A stretch of 64,000 nt of DNA from an uncultured Alphaproteobacteria bacterium (GCA_902621305.1 CACNLM010000005.1:38748-102747); one strand, 5' to 3'. Counted from the stretch's first letter, positions 39,255-54,018 are shown. Numbers and translations are program-made. Notes: generated by a model from the letters alone, not told the origin.

Positions 39255-40224
39255 GAACGAATTCTATAATCTTAAATTAACTATAAATAAACAATTAAGT
39301 TCACAAAGATTAGATAAAGTGCTCGTTTCAAAATTGGAAGGATATTCAAGAACACAAATTAAAACTTTAATATTAAATGGTAATGTAAGTCTTGATGAAA
39401 AGGAAATAAAAGATCCATCTTACGTAACTAAAGAAAATGAAAATTACTTTATAAATATTATCTTGAAACAAGAAACAAAACATTCAGCCGAAAATATAGA
39501 CTTAAACATTATTTTTGAAGATGAAGATCTAATCGTTATAAATAAACCTCCAAATTTAGTGATGCATCCAGCTCCTGGAAATGAAAGTGGCACTCTTGTG
39601 AATGCTCTTATGCATTACACTAATAATCAACTAAGTAATTTAGATAATAATGCTAGACCAGGAATAGTCCATCGTTTAGATAAAGACACAAGTGGAATTC
39701 TTGTTGTTGCAAAAAATAATAATGTTCATATTAATTTAGCCAAACAATTCAAAGAACATACTATATCTCGAAGATATAAAGCAATAGTTTGGGGAACTCC
39801 TGGTAATCAATCAATTGAAGGGTACATAGAGAGAAATAAAAAAAATAGAAAAAAAATGAGTTTAAATAATAAGGGTTTTGGAAAATATTCTAAAACCGAT
39901 ATTAAATTAGAAAAAACTTTTGGTATTGCCAGTATAGTTGACTGTCATTTACATACTGGAAGAACGCATCAAATTAGACTTCATTTAACTTCTAAAAATT
40001 CTCCAATCATTGGTGATAAGATTTATGGAAAAAGTAAAATTAATCAATTTGGAAAAGATAAAAATACATTTAATAAATTCATGATTTTAAAAAATTTTGA
40101 GAGACAAGCATTACATGCCTATCATCTAGGTTTTGATCATCCAACATCAAAAAAAAGGATGAATTTTGATATTGAAATTCCTGAAGATTTTAAGAATTTA
40201 ATAGAATTATTGCTTAAATATTAA
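39253..40224 (+). CDS. rluD: RluA/RluD-family pseudouridine synthase
   Basis: S4 domain, PGIVHRLDKDTSGILVVAK. Confidence 0.92.
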   Translation: MNEFYNLKLTINKQLSSQRLDKVLVSKLEGYSRTQIKTLILNGNVSLDEKEIKDPSYVTKENENYFINIILKQETKHSAENIDLNIIFEDEDLIVINKPPNLVMHPAPGNESGTLVNALMHYTNNQLSNLDNNARPGIVHRLDKDTSGILVVAKNNNVHINLAKQFKEHTISRRYKAIVWGTPGNQSIEGYIERNKKNRKKMSLNNKGFGKYSKTDIKLEKTFGIASIVDCHLHTGRTHQIRLHLTSKNSPIIGDKIYGKSKINQFGKDKNTFNKFMILKNFERQALHAYHLGFDHPTSKKRMNFDIEIPEDFKNLIELLLKY

Positions 40225-40254
40225 ATTATATTTTATTTGTGGTATAGGCGTATT

Positions 40255-43482
<3,228 letters not shown>

Positions 43483-43490
<8 letters not shown>

Positions 43491-44838
43491 GATAAGGCCT
43501 TACCAATTTTTTTATTTCTAGAGATTTCTTTTTAACCTCAGTAACTTCTTGCCCTTCGACTAGTATTCTAACTAATGGTTCAGTTCCAGATAACCTAACA
43601 AGAGATCTGATTTTTTTATTATTATATAGTTTATCATTTTTTAACTTATCAAGAATTTTTAATAGTTTGGTATTCTTTGTTTTATAACTTAAGTTAATTT
43701 TTTCTTGGGCAAAGTCATTGTACAAATCAAAAAGTTTGCTCGCCTTATTTTTATTTGATATCAAAATTTCAGTGATTTTTAGAGCTGCCAAAATTCCATC
43801 ACCAGTATTAGAATGTTCTGACAATATTATATGTCCTGATTGTTCCCCACCTATCATTGATTTGGATTTTTTCATTTGATTTATAACGTTTATATCTCCA
43901 ACAGATGTTCGCTTAATCTTTAATTTTAATTTATTTGTGAGATAATTTTCTAATCCCATATTAGACATGACCGTTATAATAACATCATGTTGGTTGGATT
44001 TTTTCTGAGGTTTTCCATAACTTTTACATAGCAATCCTATAATTTTATCACCATCAACTTCTTTTCCTTCTTCATCTACAACTATTAACCTATCTCCATC
44101 ACCATCAAATGCAAATCCAATATCTGCCTTTTCTTTTATAACATTTTGTGAAAGTGATTTAACGTCAACTGCGCCACAATTTTTATTAATATTTAAACCA
44201 TCAGGATTATTATTTATGGCAATTACATTATGACCTAATTCCCAAAATAAATTTGGAGCTATATTGTATGTAGCTCCATTCGCACAATCTAAAACAATTT
44301 TTAATTTTTTCTTGGATGACGTTTTATTTAAAGTACTCTTTAAAAATTCTGAGTACCTACCTGAGGCATCCTCCAATCTTCTTGCATTCCCAGATACAAA
44401 TGTGTTGTTTGAAATTTTAGAATATTTTTTATTATCTAAAACTATATTTTCAACCTTTTGTTCTATTAATGAGCTTAGTTTTGTTCCAGTACTATCAAAA
44501 AATTTAAGTCCGTTATATTCATATGTATTATGAGAAGCTGTAATCATTACGCCGATATCAGCTCGTAAAGTTTTAATCATCAATGGTACAGCAGGTGTAG
44601 GAAGTGGACCAACTAAAATTACATCCATGCCCATAGAAATAAATCCAGCTGTAACAAGAGGCTCGTATAAATAACCAGATAATCTTGTATCTTTACAGAT
44701 GACAACCCTGCTATTTTTAGAATTTTTCTTTTTGAGAAGAAATGCAACTGTCTTTGATATTTTTAGACAGGTTTCTGCAGAAAGAGGTTCTTTATTAACT
44801 AAGCACCGTATACCATCGGTACCAAAAATTTTAGACAT
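43483..44838 (-). CDS. glmM: Phosphoglucosamine mutase
   Basis: FGTDGIRC, MITASHNTYEYNGLKFF, AFDGDGDRLIVVDE. Confidence 0.96.
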
Positions 44839-44882
44839 TTAGGTCTTTTATTCAAAAAAATAAGTAAAGTGAAGTATTTAAA

Positions 44883-46787
44883 TTAATTAGCTGTTGCAGA
44901 AGCTGATCCACCAGTTTTAGGAACAGATGGCGATGTTTTTGGAGGAGTATTATCGACATCATTACCAAATTCATCCCTTGAAGGCTTAATACCATTCAAT
45001 AAGTCTTTTATCTCATCACCTGTAAGTGTCTCATATTCGAGTAGACCTTTAGCTATAATATGTAACTGATCAATATTATCATTAATAATCTTTCTTGCTT
45101 TAGTTTTAGCTTCTTCAATTAGACGCTTCACTTCTTCATCAATAAGTTGGGCTGTATCGTCAGATAGATTTTTAGATTGTGTAACAGAGTGACCTAGAAA
45201 TACTTCTTCTTGATTGTTTGTATACCTTATAAACCCTAATTTATCACTAAATCCACATTCAGTAACCATCCTTCTAGCTAGATTAGTTGCCATTTGAATA
45301 TCACCTACTGCTCCTGTTGCAACCTTATCTTTACCAAAAATAATTTCTTCAGAAATTCTAGCAGCGACCATTTCAACTAATTGTGCCTCAAGCTGATCTT
45401 TTCTTTGGTGAACTTTATCTTTCTCGGGAACTGACATTACATATCCAAGTGCTCTGCCTGTTGGAATTATTGAGCTTTTATATATAGGATCTGATTCCTT
45501 ACAGTGAATATTTGCAAGAGCATGTCCGGCTTCATGATATGCTGTTATTTCCTTGTCTTCTTTAGTCATTACCATAGATCTTCTCTCTGAGCCTAACATT
45601 ACTTTATCTTTGGCATATTCAAAATCTTCTAATGTAACCATTCTTTTGTTTTTTCTAGCAGCCATTAAAGCCGCTTCATTAACTAGATTTGCTAGATCAG
45701 CTCCTGAAAATCCTGGTGTTCCTCTTGCTATAATTTTTGTGTCGAATTTAGGAGAAACTTTAATTTTTTTTATGTGTACTTTTAAAATTTTGTCACGGCC
45801 AAGTATATCTGGATTTGAAACTGTGACTTGTCTATCAAATCTTCCTGGTCTTAATAAAGCAGGGTCTAAAACATCAGGTCTGTTTGTTGCAGCAACAATT
45901 ATAACTCCCGCATTTGCCTCAAAACCATCCATTTCAACAAGAAGTTGGTTAAGTGTTTGCTCACGTTCATCATTACCACCACCAAGACCAGCACCTCTAT
46001 GACGACCAACTGCATCAATTTCATCAATGAATATTATACAAGGAGCATTTTTCTTTCCTTGTTCGAACATGTCTCTGACTCTACTTGCTCCAACACCAAC
46101 AAACATTTCAACGAAGTCAGAACCAGAAATAGAAAAGAAAGGAACATTAGCTTCGCCTGCAATTGCTCTTGCGAGTAATGTCTTTCCTGTACCTGGAGGT
46201 CCAACTAAAAGAGCACCTCTTGGAATTTTTCCACCTAATCTAGAAAACTTTGAAGGATCTTTTAAAAACTCAACAACTTCTTCTAATTCTTGTTTAGCTT
46301 CATCAATACCTGCTACATCGTCAAATGTAACTTTTCCAACTGCTTCATTTAATAATTTGGCTTTAGATTTACCAAAACCCATTGCTTTTCCGCCACCACC
46401 TTGCATTTGACGCATAAAAAAGATCCATACTCCAATTAAAAGCAGCATTGGGAACCATGACAATAATACACTTAGAAGTGGATGCATTGAACGCTCTGAT
46501 GGTTCAGCTGTTATCTTAACACCATTTTCATTTAACTTATCGACAAGATTTGGATAATTTGGAGCGTAGGTACTAAAAGAACGACCATCATCGAGGAAGC
46601 CAGTTACCATATTTCCACTTATATTTACCTCAGAGACGTTTCCACTTTCAGTAGCTGCAATAAAATCAGAAAAGGATATTTTTGAACTATTTCTATTGTT
46701 GGAACTTCCTTGGAAAAGATTGAAGAGAACGATTAAGAGCAATCCAATTATAATCCATAATACAACGTTTTTACTGATGTTTTTCAT
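44883..46787 (-). CDS. ftsH: ATP-dependent zinc metalloprotease FtsH
   Basis: [28 protein letters not shown]; track ORF trimmed to [11 protein letters not shown]. Confidence 0.98.
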   Translation of the reverse strand: MKNISKNVVLWIIIGLLLIVLFNLFQGSSNNRNSSKISFSDFIAATESGNVSEVNISGNMVTGFLDDGRSFSTYAPNYPNLVDKLNENGVKITAEPSERSMHPLLSVLLSWFPMLLLIGVWIFFMRQMQGGGGKAMGFGKSKAKLLNEAVGKVTFDDVAGIDEAKQELEEVVEFLKDPSKFSRLGGKIPRGALLVGPPGTGKTLLARAIAGEANVPFFSISGSDFVEMFVGVGASRVRDMFEQGKKNAPCIIFIDEIDAVGRHRGAGLGGGNDEREQTLNQLLVEMDGFEANAGVIIVAATNRPDVLDPALLRPGRFDRQVTVSNPDILGRDKILKVHIKKIKVSPKFDTKIIARGTPGFSGADLANLVNEAALMAARKNKRMVTLEDFEYAKDKVMLGSERRSMVMTKEDKEITAYHEAGHALANIHCKESDPIYKSSIIPTGRALGYVMSVPEKDKVHQRKDQLEAQLVEMVAARISEEIIFGKDKVATGAVGDIQMATNLARRMVTECGFSDKLGFIRYTNNQEEVFLGHSVTQSKNLSDDTAQLIDEEVKRLIEEAKTKARKIINDNIDQLHIIAKGLLEYETLTGDEIKDLLNGIKPSRDEFGNDVDNTPPKTSPSVPKTGGSASATAN

Positions 46788-46847
46788 CTTCTTATTACAT
46801 AGGAATTTATTATAAAAACACAATAGTTTTGTAGAAAATTAAACAAA

Positions 46848-47810
46848 TTATCTTGAAAATGTAAGAAAAACATCATTTTTTTTAACAATCATGCCTCTGA
46901 TATTAAAATATTTAAAATTTAATTTCTTGATTTCAGTTAATAAGATTCTGGTTTTTTTTGATCGGGGAGCGTAAGATTGATAAAATAAAAATTGATATAT
47001 TCTTCTTATGATATTTTCAGCAGTAATCTCATTTAAATTTCTTATATTATGAAGACTAACAACAATTTTTTTTCTATCAATCTTAACAATATTTTTGAGA
47101 AGTATCTCATATATCATTTGAATAAAATATGGTGAATAAAAAAGTATGTTATCAAAATCTTTATTTATTTCCTTAATTGTCTTTTGATCAGAATTTTCAA
47201 GGAAACTTCTTATTTGAGGACGAGTATAATCTAAATTTAAATTTGTAGGATCATTGATGTACTGTATCTTATTTTTCATATTGTAATTTAATAATGTTTT
47301 TTTAGAAAAATTTAAAAGCGGTCTAATTATGCAAACTTTATTGTAAAGTGAAAGTTCAGACATTGATTTTAAACCATAAAAGTCACTGCCAGCGATTTTT
47401 CTATTTAAAAAAGTTTCTAAGTTATCATTTTTCTGATGTGCAACAAATAAATGCAAAATATTATTTTTAATACAAAAATCTGTAAGTAAATTATAACGGT
47501 TATTTCTAGCCTCACTCATATTTTTCTTACTCACATCGTCTTTATGTACAGATAAAATTTGAGATTTAATATTATTATTATCCAAGTAGGTAGAAATATA
47601 TTTTGCTTCTTCTTTAGAATTTTTTCTAATACGATGATCTACAATTAAAGCCAATATGTTCCCATTTTTGTATTTTATAAAAGCATTTACAAGGAATAAT
47701 AATGACATACTATCTGGACCACCAGAAACTGCCACTGCGACTGAAGGTTTTTTTTCAAAAGTATATTTTTTTTCTATGTTTTTAATGAATTCTTTATTTG
47801 TAAGCTTCAT
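46848..47810 (-). CDS. tilS: tRNA(Ile)-lysidine synthase
   Basis: VAVSGGPDSMSLLFL (SGGxDS), IVDHRIRKNS. Confidence 0.92.
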   Translation of the reverse strand: MKLTNKEFIKNIEKKYTFEKKPSVAVAVSGGPDSMSLLFLVNAFIKYKNGNILALIVDHRIRKNSKEEAKYISTYLDNNNIKSQILSVHKDDVSKKNMSEARNNRYNLLTDFCIKNNILHLFVAHQKNDNLETFLNRKIAGSDFYGLKSMSELSLYNKVCIIRPLLNFSKKTLLNYNMKNKIQYINDPTNLNLDYTRPQIRSFLENSDQKTIKEINKDFDNILFYSPYFIQMIYEILLKNIVKIDRKKIVVSLHNIRNLNEITAENIIRRIYQFLFYQSYAPRSKKTRILLTEIKKLNFKYFNIRGMIVKKNDVFLTFSR

Positions 47811-48724
47811 TCATTATTTTCTAAACAATTATACTCAACAATTTGTTTTTTGGTTTGAGGAATTATTTTATTTTTTGGAAAATCAATAATTAATTTTTCC
47901 ATAGTTTTACAAGCCTCAGTAGTTTTTTCGACTTGGTGTAATGACTGAGAAAGTTTGAAAAGCATTTCTGCAGCTTTAATACTATCTGGAAATTTTTGGA
48001 AACCTTCTGCAAATATAAGTGCTGCTTCTCTATAATTTTTTTCTAGAATATATAATTCTCCAAGCCAATAATGTGCTGAACCTGATAGTTGATTATCAGG
48101 ATTGTCTGAAATAAACTGTTCGAATGAAGATTTTGCATCCTGCCATTTTTTATTTCTAATATTATCAAATGCTTCTTGGAATTGATCTTCAGGTGATAAG
48201 ACCTCTTCTTTTTCATTAGAATTTACTTCCTGATCTTCAGATATACCTTCTTCATTTGTATCATTTGTGTTTTTTGAAATATTTAATGTTCCAAGTGTAT
48301 TTTCAGTTTCAATATCACTTAAAGTATTGCTTTTAACTTCAGAACCATCTTGTGAAGCTTCATCAATATTTACTTCAACATTATTTAAAGGAACTGATTG
48401 GAAATTATTAATAACTAATTCTAAATTTTCTAATTTATTGAAAATATCGTCTAATTGAAAATACAATTCTTCTAAATTAGAAGTTAAATTTTTTATATCA
48501 TTTTCAATATCATATATTCGTAAATCGATAGCAGAAAGATTTTTAACAAAATCATTATTTGTTCCACTTGATTGATTTGATGAATTTGAAAATACTTCTT
48601 TGGAAAGATCTGAGACTTCTCTTTGTAATCTCTCTAATTGTTGGGAGATTGTAAGATCACTTTCATTAGAGATAGCACAGCTTGAAAAAAATAAAATTAA
48701 AACTGTGAGTATGTATTTAAACAT
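47807..48724 (-). CDS. cpoB: Tol-Pal system protein YbgF/CpoB
   Basis: N-terminal coiled coil plus C-terminal TPR; pal-ybgF order. Confidence 0.85.
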   Translation of the reverse strand: MFKYILTVLILFFSSCAISNESDLTISQQLERLQREVSDLSKEVFSNSSNQSSGTNNDFVKNLSAIDLRIYDIENDIKNLTSNLEELYFQLDDIFNKLENLELVINNFQSVPLNNVEVNIDEASQDGSEVKSNTLSDIETENTLGTLNISKNTNDTNEEGISEDQEVNSNEKEEVLSPEDQFQEAFDNIRNKKWQDAKSSFEQFISDNPDNQLSGSAHYWLGELYILEKNYREAALIFAEGFQKFPDSIKAAEMLFKLSQSLHQVEKTTEACKTMEKLIIDFPKNKIIPQTKKQIVEYNCLENNE

Positions 48725-48750
48725 TAACTGATTTTAATTTCTAATTGAGA

Positions 48751-48782
48751 TAAAAATGTGGCGCTATATTTCTATAGCGCCA
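48751..48782 (-). terminator. Rho-independent terminator downstream of pal
   Basis: Perfect 10-bp stem TGGCGCTATA/TATAGCGCCA (48759-48782) with a 4-nt loop; on the minus strand followed by a short T run (48752-48756). Confidence 0.8.
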
Positions 48783-48801
48783 AAGTATTAAGGAATAGTA
48801 A

Positions 48802-49323
48802 TTAATTAACTAAAGTTACTGATCTTCTGTTTTGAGCCCATGCTCCATCATTTGATCCGACAACAGCAGGTCTTTCTTTACCATAACTAATAGTTGAAAC
48901 CCTGTCAGGATTTATTCCTAATCCTATGAGATAATTTTTTACAGCCTGAGCTCTTTTTTCACCAAGAGCTAAGTTGTACTCCCTAGTTCCTCTTTCATCA
49001 CAATGCCCTTCGATTGTTACTGTAACATCGCTATTTTGTTTAAGCCATGCAACCTGATCTTGCAGTAACTCTAGAGCGTCTGAGTCTAAATCTGAACTGT
49101 CATATCCAAAAAATACTCTATCACCAACATTAACAATTAAATCTTCTTGTGATCCAGAAACTATTCCACTTCCTGTAGTTTCAGTAATAGTGCCTTCTGA
49201 AGAAACATCGCTTCCAGAACTACTTGAGCCTGATCCAGAAGAGTCAGCTGAATCTTTTGGTGTTGTTGCACAAGCTGCAACAAACAAAACCATAAATATA
49301 GAGATAAAAAACTTGTAAAACAT
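48802..49323 (-). CDS. pal: Peptidoglycan-associated lipoprotein Pal
   Basis: Lipobox FVAACA; OmpA-like VTIEGHCDERGTREYNLALGEKRAQAVKNYL. Confidence 0.96.
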   Translation of the reverse strand: MFYKFFISIFMVLFVAACATTPKDSADSSGSGSSSSGSDVSSEGTITETTGSGIVSGSQEDLIVNVGDRVFFGYDSSDLDSDALELLQDQVAWLKQNSDVTVTIEGHCDERGTREYNLALGEKRAQAVKNYLIGLGINPDRVSTISYGKERPAVVGSNDGAWAQNRRSVTLVN

Positions 49324-49424
49324 AAATAATTGCTCCCTTAATACTTTGAGTAGATATACTAAATTAATAAGTGTTCCTTAACATTTTTTTCAAAATTTCG
49401 TATATTTTTTTGTATTATATTGAA

Positions 49425-50741
49425 TTAATGCATCAAAGGAGACCAAGCTGGGTCAGAACCACCTAATGGGGTTATTACTTTTCTTTCATTATAACCAGTT
49501 AAATCAATTGAATATAGACTGGATTCACCCCCTGATCCATCTTCAGCAGTTCTCTCTTCCTTAAAATACATTAAAAATCTACCATTTGGCGCCCATGTTG
49601 GCCCCTCAACATGAAATGATTTTGCAATCATTCTTTCATTTGAGCCATCAACCTCCATAACACCTATATAAAATTGCCCTCCCTCTTGTTTAGTGAAAGC
49701 AATCATATCACCTCTTGGAGACCAGACTGGTGTGTAGTAACTTCCTGCTTCCCTGCTAATTCTTTTAATATTTTTTCCATTATTATCACTTACATATAAA
49801 TGCCTTCGTCCACTTCTATCTGAATTAAAAACTATTTTTTTTCCATCAGGTGAAAAACTTGCAGAAACATCTATTGAAGAATTATTAGTCACTCTTTTTG
49901 AAATTCTCGTTTTTAAATCAAGAATATAAATTTCAGAATTTCCAATTTCTGGATCAGTGTAGGACATAACAATTTGATTACCATCAGGTGAAAAACGTGG
50001 AGCGAATGTCATTCCAGGAAACTCACCTACTATTTCCTGTTTACCTGTTTCAATATCAAAAATGTAAACCCTAGGATTGTTTCTATTTACATAAGACATG
50101 TATGTAATTCTTTGTGAATTTGGAGAGAACCTTGGAGTTAATACGAGGTATGATCCATCTGTTAAAAAACGATGATTAGACTGATCTTGATCCATAATAG
50201 CTAATCTTTTTTGTTTATTTTCTTTTGGTCCTGTCTCAGCAACATAAACTATCCTTGTATCAAAGTAACCACCTTCCCCAGTTATATTTTTAAAAATGGA
50301 ATCTGAAATAATATGAGCAACTCTTCTCCAATTCTTTTCATTAGTCTCATATTTTTTTCCAACTATTTGTTTTTGTTGGAACACATCATACAATCTAAAT
50401 TCAACAGATATTTTTCCATTGTTAGATGAAATTTTTCCAGAAACTAAATGTTGTGCTTTTATTAACTTCCAATCTTCAAATCTAGGTTTATTAGATAGAG
50501 ATTGATTATCTTGAATAAATGATCTTTTATCTATTGGTAAAAAAAGTCCAGACCTTTCTAAATTATCTGAAATGACAGTTGAAATATTTTTACCTACTTT
50601 AGTTAATTGTGAGTTTTTTGAGTATAGTTCTGTTACAGCTATTGGAGTTGGCTTCACGCTACCTTGTGTTAGAGTCACTTCTAAAGAAAAGACTTTAAAA
50701 CTAAAAAATATAAAAAAGGTTATAAAAAAAACTTTTTTCAT
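49425..50741 (-). CDS. tolB: Tol-Pal system beta-propeller protein TolB
   Basis: Repeated SPDGKKIVFNSDRSG-type blades; operon position. Confidence 0.95.
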   Translation of the reverse strand: MKKVFFITFFIFFSFKVFSLEVTLTQGSVKPTPIAVTELYSKNSQLTKVGKNISTVISDNLERSGLFLPIDKRSFIQDNQSLSNKPRFEDWKLIKAQHLVSGKISSNNGKISVEFRLYDVFQQKQIVGKKYETNEKNWRRVAHIISDSIFKNITGEGGYFDTRIVYVAETGPKENKQKRLAIMDQDQSNHRFLTDGSYLVLTPRFSPNSQRITYMSYVNRNNPRVYIFDIETGKQEIVGEFPGMTFAPRFSPDGNQIVMSYTDPEIGNSEIYILDLKTRISKRVTNNSSIDVSASFSPDGKKIVFNSDRSGRRHLYVSDNNGKNIKRISREAGSYYTPVWSPRGDMIAFTKQEGGQFYIGVMEVDGSNERMIAKSFHVEGPTWAPNGRFLMYFKEERTAEDGSGGESSLYSIDLTGYNERKVITPLGGSDPAWSPLMH

Positions 50742-51811
50742 TAGTACCCTTTCATAATACTATAATCGAAAGTAATTGTAAGATTTTTCCATACATCATA
50801 TTTATCTTTTGGAAGTTTTAACGGTGTACATTCTGGGTTTAAGAGAGTTCTCATTGCGCTATCAGTAATCGGTCCATAAAAAGGATTAGTTTTAGCTATA
50901 TTTGTGTCAACAATGCGAATACTATTTGGTGAAACCTTCATATTTTGTAATACTTTAGCTGAAATTGTTACTTTGTCTCCTCTTTGTATAACTGCACCTG
51001 CTGGAGCATTCCAACAAGAAGATAATTGCTGCCTTAACATATCTATTTCAGATATTGATAGCATAATATTGTTATCAGTATCATCTGTACTTTTATTATC
51101 AACTTCTTCGATTTCTTCTTTAACTTCATTTTGAACCATATTTGTTTTTTCATTTCTTAAATCTTTAAGCATTGATGCTATGCTAAAATCTTTCTCAGGT
51201 TTCGGCTTTGGTTTAGATACAGTTTTATCATTTTCCAACTTTGGTTTATCCTTTATGTTTGTTTCAACATCTAAATCCGATTTAACATTTTCATTATTTA
51301 TAATTTTTGGCTTTGGCTTGAGTTTTGGTTTAATTATATCAGTTTTAATTGTTTCTACTTTTTTCTTAACCTCTAAAATTTCCTTTTCTTTGATAACTAC
51401 TTTTTTTGTTTCCTTAACCTCTAAATTTGGAGTTTGTTTCATTTCCAAAACTGGTTGATTTGGATTAGTTTTTTCTTCAATTTCAGTTTTATTTATTTCA
51501 ACATTTTTTTTTATTTCTAATTGATCTGATGAATTAAATTTTTTTTGTTTAGTAATTGTTTCCTTATTTTTATTTTCTGGTTTTTCAGTATCAGATTTTT
51601 TCAAATTGGTATTTTCGTCAACATTAAGTATTTCAATAGGTATTACGTTTGGAACATAGATTTCTTTTGTGGAAAAAAAATTTGGTAAGCCGACCATAAA
51701 TAAAAGGATAATTAAATGTATTAGTGTTGAAAAAATAACTCCTGATGTTTTAGGATTTAAATTTTCAAAAAAGTTTACAATTTTTAAACTATTATAGCTT
51801 ATACGATCCAT
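50741..51811 (-). CDS. tolA: TolA-like protein (N-terminal TM, long Lys/Glu-rich linker, C-terminal TonB-like domain)
   Basis: Domain layout and position between tolR and tolB; LRQQLSSCWNAPAGA. Confidence 0.88.
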   Translation of the reverse strand: MDRISYNSLKIVNFFENLNPKTSGVIFSTLIHLIILLFMVGLPNFFSTKEIYVPNVIPIEILNVDENTNLKKSDTEKPENKNKETITKQKKFNSSDQLEIKKNVEINKTEIEEKTNPNQPVLEMKQTPNLEVKETKKVVIKEKEILEVKKKVETIKTDIIKPKLKPKPKIINNENVKSDLDVETNIKDKPKLENDKTVSKPKPKPEKDFSIASMLKDLRNEKTNMVQNEVKEEIEEVDNKSTDDTDNNIMLSISEIDMLRQQLSSCWNAPAGAVIQRGDKVTISAKVLQNMKVSPNSIRIVDTNIAKTNPFYGPITDSAMRTLLNPECTPLKLPKDKYDVWKNLTITFDYSIMKGY

Positions 51812-52240
51812 CTATTGCTCAAGATTTTGAGTAATTAATGCAACTTTAATATATCCTGCTGAATTTATTATGGACATAATTTCCATAATTCTTCCATAAG
51901 CTACTACCCTATCCCCTCGTATATAAATTCTTGCTTCTGTGTTTTGTTCAGTAATAGCGTTTAGTCGAGGAATTAAATTTTCTACTTCAACCTTTGATTC
52001 TCCAATGTAGACTTCTCCGTCTAACTTAACGGTTATCTCAATTGGATCTTTAATATCAGTTAATGCAGTAGCTTTAACCTTTGGTAAATCAACTTTAATT
52101 CCAACCGTTAGAAGAGGTGCGGTAACCATAAAAACAATTAGTAAAACAAGCATAACATCTACAAAAGGTGTAACGTTAATTTCACTCATTTGAGTGTACC
52201 TTTGCTTTTTTCGTTTGTTTAAATTATTTGAAGTAATCAA
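51812..52240 (-). CDS. tolR: TolR (ExbD family)
   Basis: MSEINVTPFVDVMLVLLIVFMVTAPLL. Confidence 0.96.
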   Translation of the reverse strand: MITSNNLNKRKKQRYTQMSEINVTPFVDVMLVLLIVFMVTAPLLTVGIKVDLPKVKATALTDIKDPIEITVKLDGEVYIGESKVEVENLIPRLNAITEQNTEARIYIRGDRVVAYGRIMEIMSIINSAGYIKVALITQNLEQ

Positions 52241-52241
52241 T

Positions 52242-52955
52242 TTATTTTTTCTCTAATTGTCTAAAAAAAATTGTTGAGAATTCATCCATAAATGTTTCCA
52301 AGGATATAAAATATTTTGATAAATCGTTTGAAATTTTATTGTACGCAACTACAGCGGGTATAGCCACAAAAAGACCTAGAGCTGTTGCAAATAGAGCCTC
52401 TGCTATACCTGGTGCAACTACAGCTAAATTAGTATTTTGTGCAATAGCAATAGATTTAAAACTATTCATTATACCCCAAACTGTTCCAAATAATCCTATA
52501 AAAGGTGCAGTTGATCCAGCAGTAGCAAGAAAAGTTAAATTTCTTTCAACATTTTCACTTTCCTTATTAAAAACAACTGTCATTGATCTCATCATTCTAT
52601 CCTTTAAAGAATTAATATCTGAGTTATCACTTTCAAATTGAGTTTTACTTTTTTTCCATTCTAAAATTGCAGCACAAAATAATTTAGATTTTGGATCTGT
52701 CTGATTAAAATTTAACGTTTCATATAAATCTTCAAATGAATTTCCAGACCAAAAAATATCTTCAAATTCTTTTTCAAGTTTTTTTAATTGTCTAATTCTT
52801 AAAATTTTTGAAATTATTACATTCCAAGAATAAAGCGAGGCTAAGATTAATATTATAATTACAGATTTAACTACAAGGTCAGCTTGCATAAATAACGCAA
52901 GCATTGAAAAATCTGGAGCTTCTGTCGATAAATTTGTACTATTAATATCTGCCAT
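52242..52955 (-). CDS. tolQ: TolQ (MotA/TolQ/ExbB family)
   Basis: LATAGSTAPFIGLFGTVWGIMNSF, PGIAEALFATALGLFVAIPAVVAYN. Confidence 0.96.
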   Translation of the reverse strand: MADINSTNLSTEAPDFSMLALFMQADLVVKSVIIILILASLYSWNVIISKILRIRQLKKLEKEFEDIFWSGNSFEDLYETLNFNQTDPKSKLFCAAILEWKKSKTQFESDNSDINSLKDRMMRSMTVVFNKESENVERNLTFLATAGSTAPFIGLFGTVWGIMNSFKSIAIAQNTNLAVVAPGIAEALFATALGLFVAIPAVVAYNKISNDLSKYFISLETFMDEFSTIFFRQLEKK

Positions 52956-52960
52956 AATAA

Positions 52961-53254
52961 TTATTTTTTAATTTTTTCAAGATCACTACTATGAACCATG
53001 ACCCAAAAACCTGGTCTATTTTTTTCACATAATGCTATTACTGGTGTCTTACCCTCTTCCTTGGCAAGCTTTGCAGTATCATCCCATAAACTAATTGCTG
53101 TATGCTTTGCTCTTAATTTACATTCTATGAATAAATCTTCATGAATAACATCCGCTCTTGTTACTTTACCATTACCTCCACTCAAAGGTGTCCTTTTACC
53201 ATTGAAATAATTTGCAACATCTCTTTCTCTTTTTTTCCAGGCTTTATCAGGCAT
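52961..53254 (-). CDS. Small PD-(D/E)XK nuclease-like protein (Hjc-type Holliday-junction-resolvase-like)
   Basis: 97 aa: RERDVANYFNGKRTPLSGGNGKVTRADVIHEDLFIECKLR, with Dx(n)ExK arrangement (D and ECK). Confidence 0.65.
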   Translation of the reverse strand: MPDKAWKKRERDVANYFNGKRTPLSGGNGKVTRADVIHEDLFIECKLRAKHTAISLWDDTAKLAKEEGKTPVIALCEKNRPGFWVMVHSSDLEKIKK

Positions 53255-53268
53255 CTATATTCCTTTCA

Positions 53269-54018
53269 TTAGGCTGTGAGTGAAGATAATACATTGTCAT
53301 CAACTTCAAAATTTGATGATACAACTTGAACGTCGTCATTGTCTTCTAAAACTTCAAGTAATCTAAATAGTTTATCTGCTGTATCTTTTCCAATATTTAT
53401 ATTATTTTTACTTTTCCAGATTAAATTTGCAGAGTTAGTCTGACCATATTGTTTAATTAATTTATCATTAAGTTCATGCAAATTATTTTGATCACAGTAT
53501 ATTGAATATTCATTATCATTAATTTCATAATCTTCACTATTATTTTCAATAAGAAATTCTAGAAGCTGATCTTCTTTTACTAAGTTTTTATCAAGAGTGA
53601 TATTTCCAAATCTATCAAAACCAAAACTAACGCTTCCTGTTTCACCCAAATTACCTCCATGTTTGCTAAAAGATGACCTAATCTCTGCAGCTGTTCTATT
53701 TTTATTGTTTGTAAGAGCCTCAACTATTATTGCAACACCTTCAGGTCCATAACCCTCATATCTTACTTCCTCATAATTACTATCTGGGTCATTCCCTTGG
53801 CCTTTTTTAATTGCTCTCTCAATGTTATCTTTTGGCATGTTTAGAGACTTAGCTGAAGCAATTGCAGATCTTAATCTGATATTACTTTCAATATCTTCAC
53901 CTCCAACTTTGACAGCAACAGATATTTCTCTTCCAAGTCTTGAGAATACTTTTGCTCTTTTTTTATCTTGAGCACCTTTACGATGCATAATATTTTTAAA
54001 TTTTGAGTGCCCTGCCAT
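53269..54018 (-). CDS. yebC: YebC/PmpR-family DNA-binding regulatory protein
   Basis: MAGHSKFKNIMHRKGAQDKKRAKVF. Confidence 0.97.
   Translation of the reverse strand: MAGHSKFKNIMHRKGAQDKKRAKVFSRLGREISVAVKVGGEDIESNIRLRSAIASAKSLNMPKDNIERAIKKGQGNDPDSNYEEVRYEGYGPEGVAIIVEALTNNKNRTAAEIRSSFSKHGGNLGETGSVSFGFDRFGNITLDKNLVKEDQLLEFLIENNSEDYEINDNEYSIYCDQNNLHELNDKLIKQYGQTNSANLIWKSKNNINIGKDTADKLFRLLEVLEDNDDVQVVSSNFEVDDNVLSSLTA

Noticed and set aside
45553-46410. Overlapping plus-strand ORFs (149, 77 and 127 aa) opposite ftsH
   Set aside because: Antisense shadows of the FtsH AAA domain
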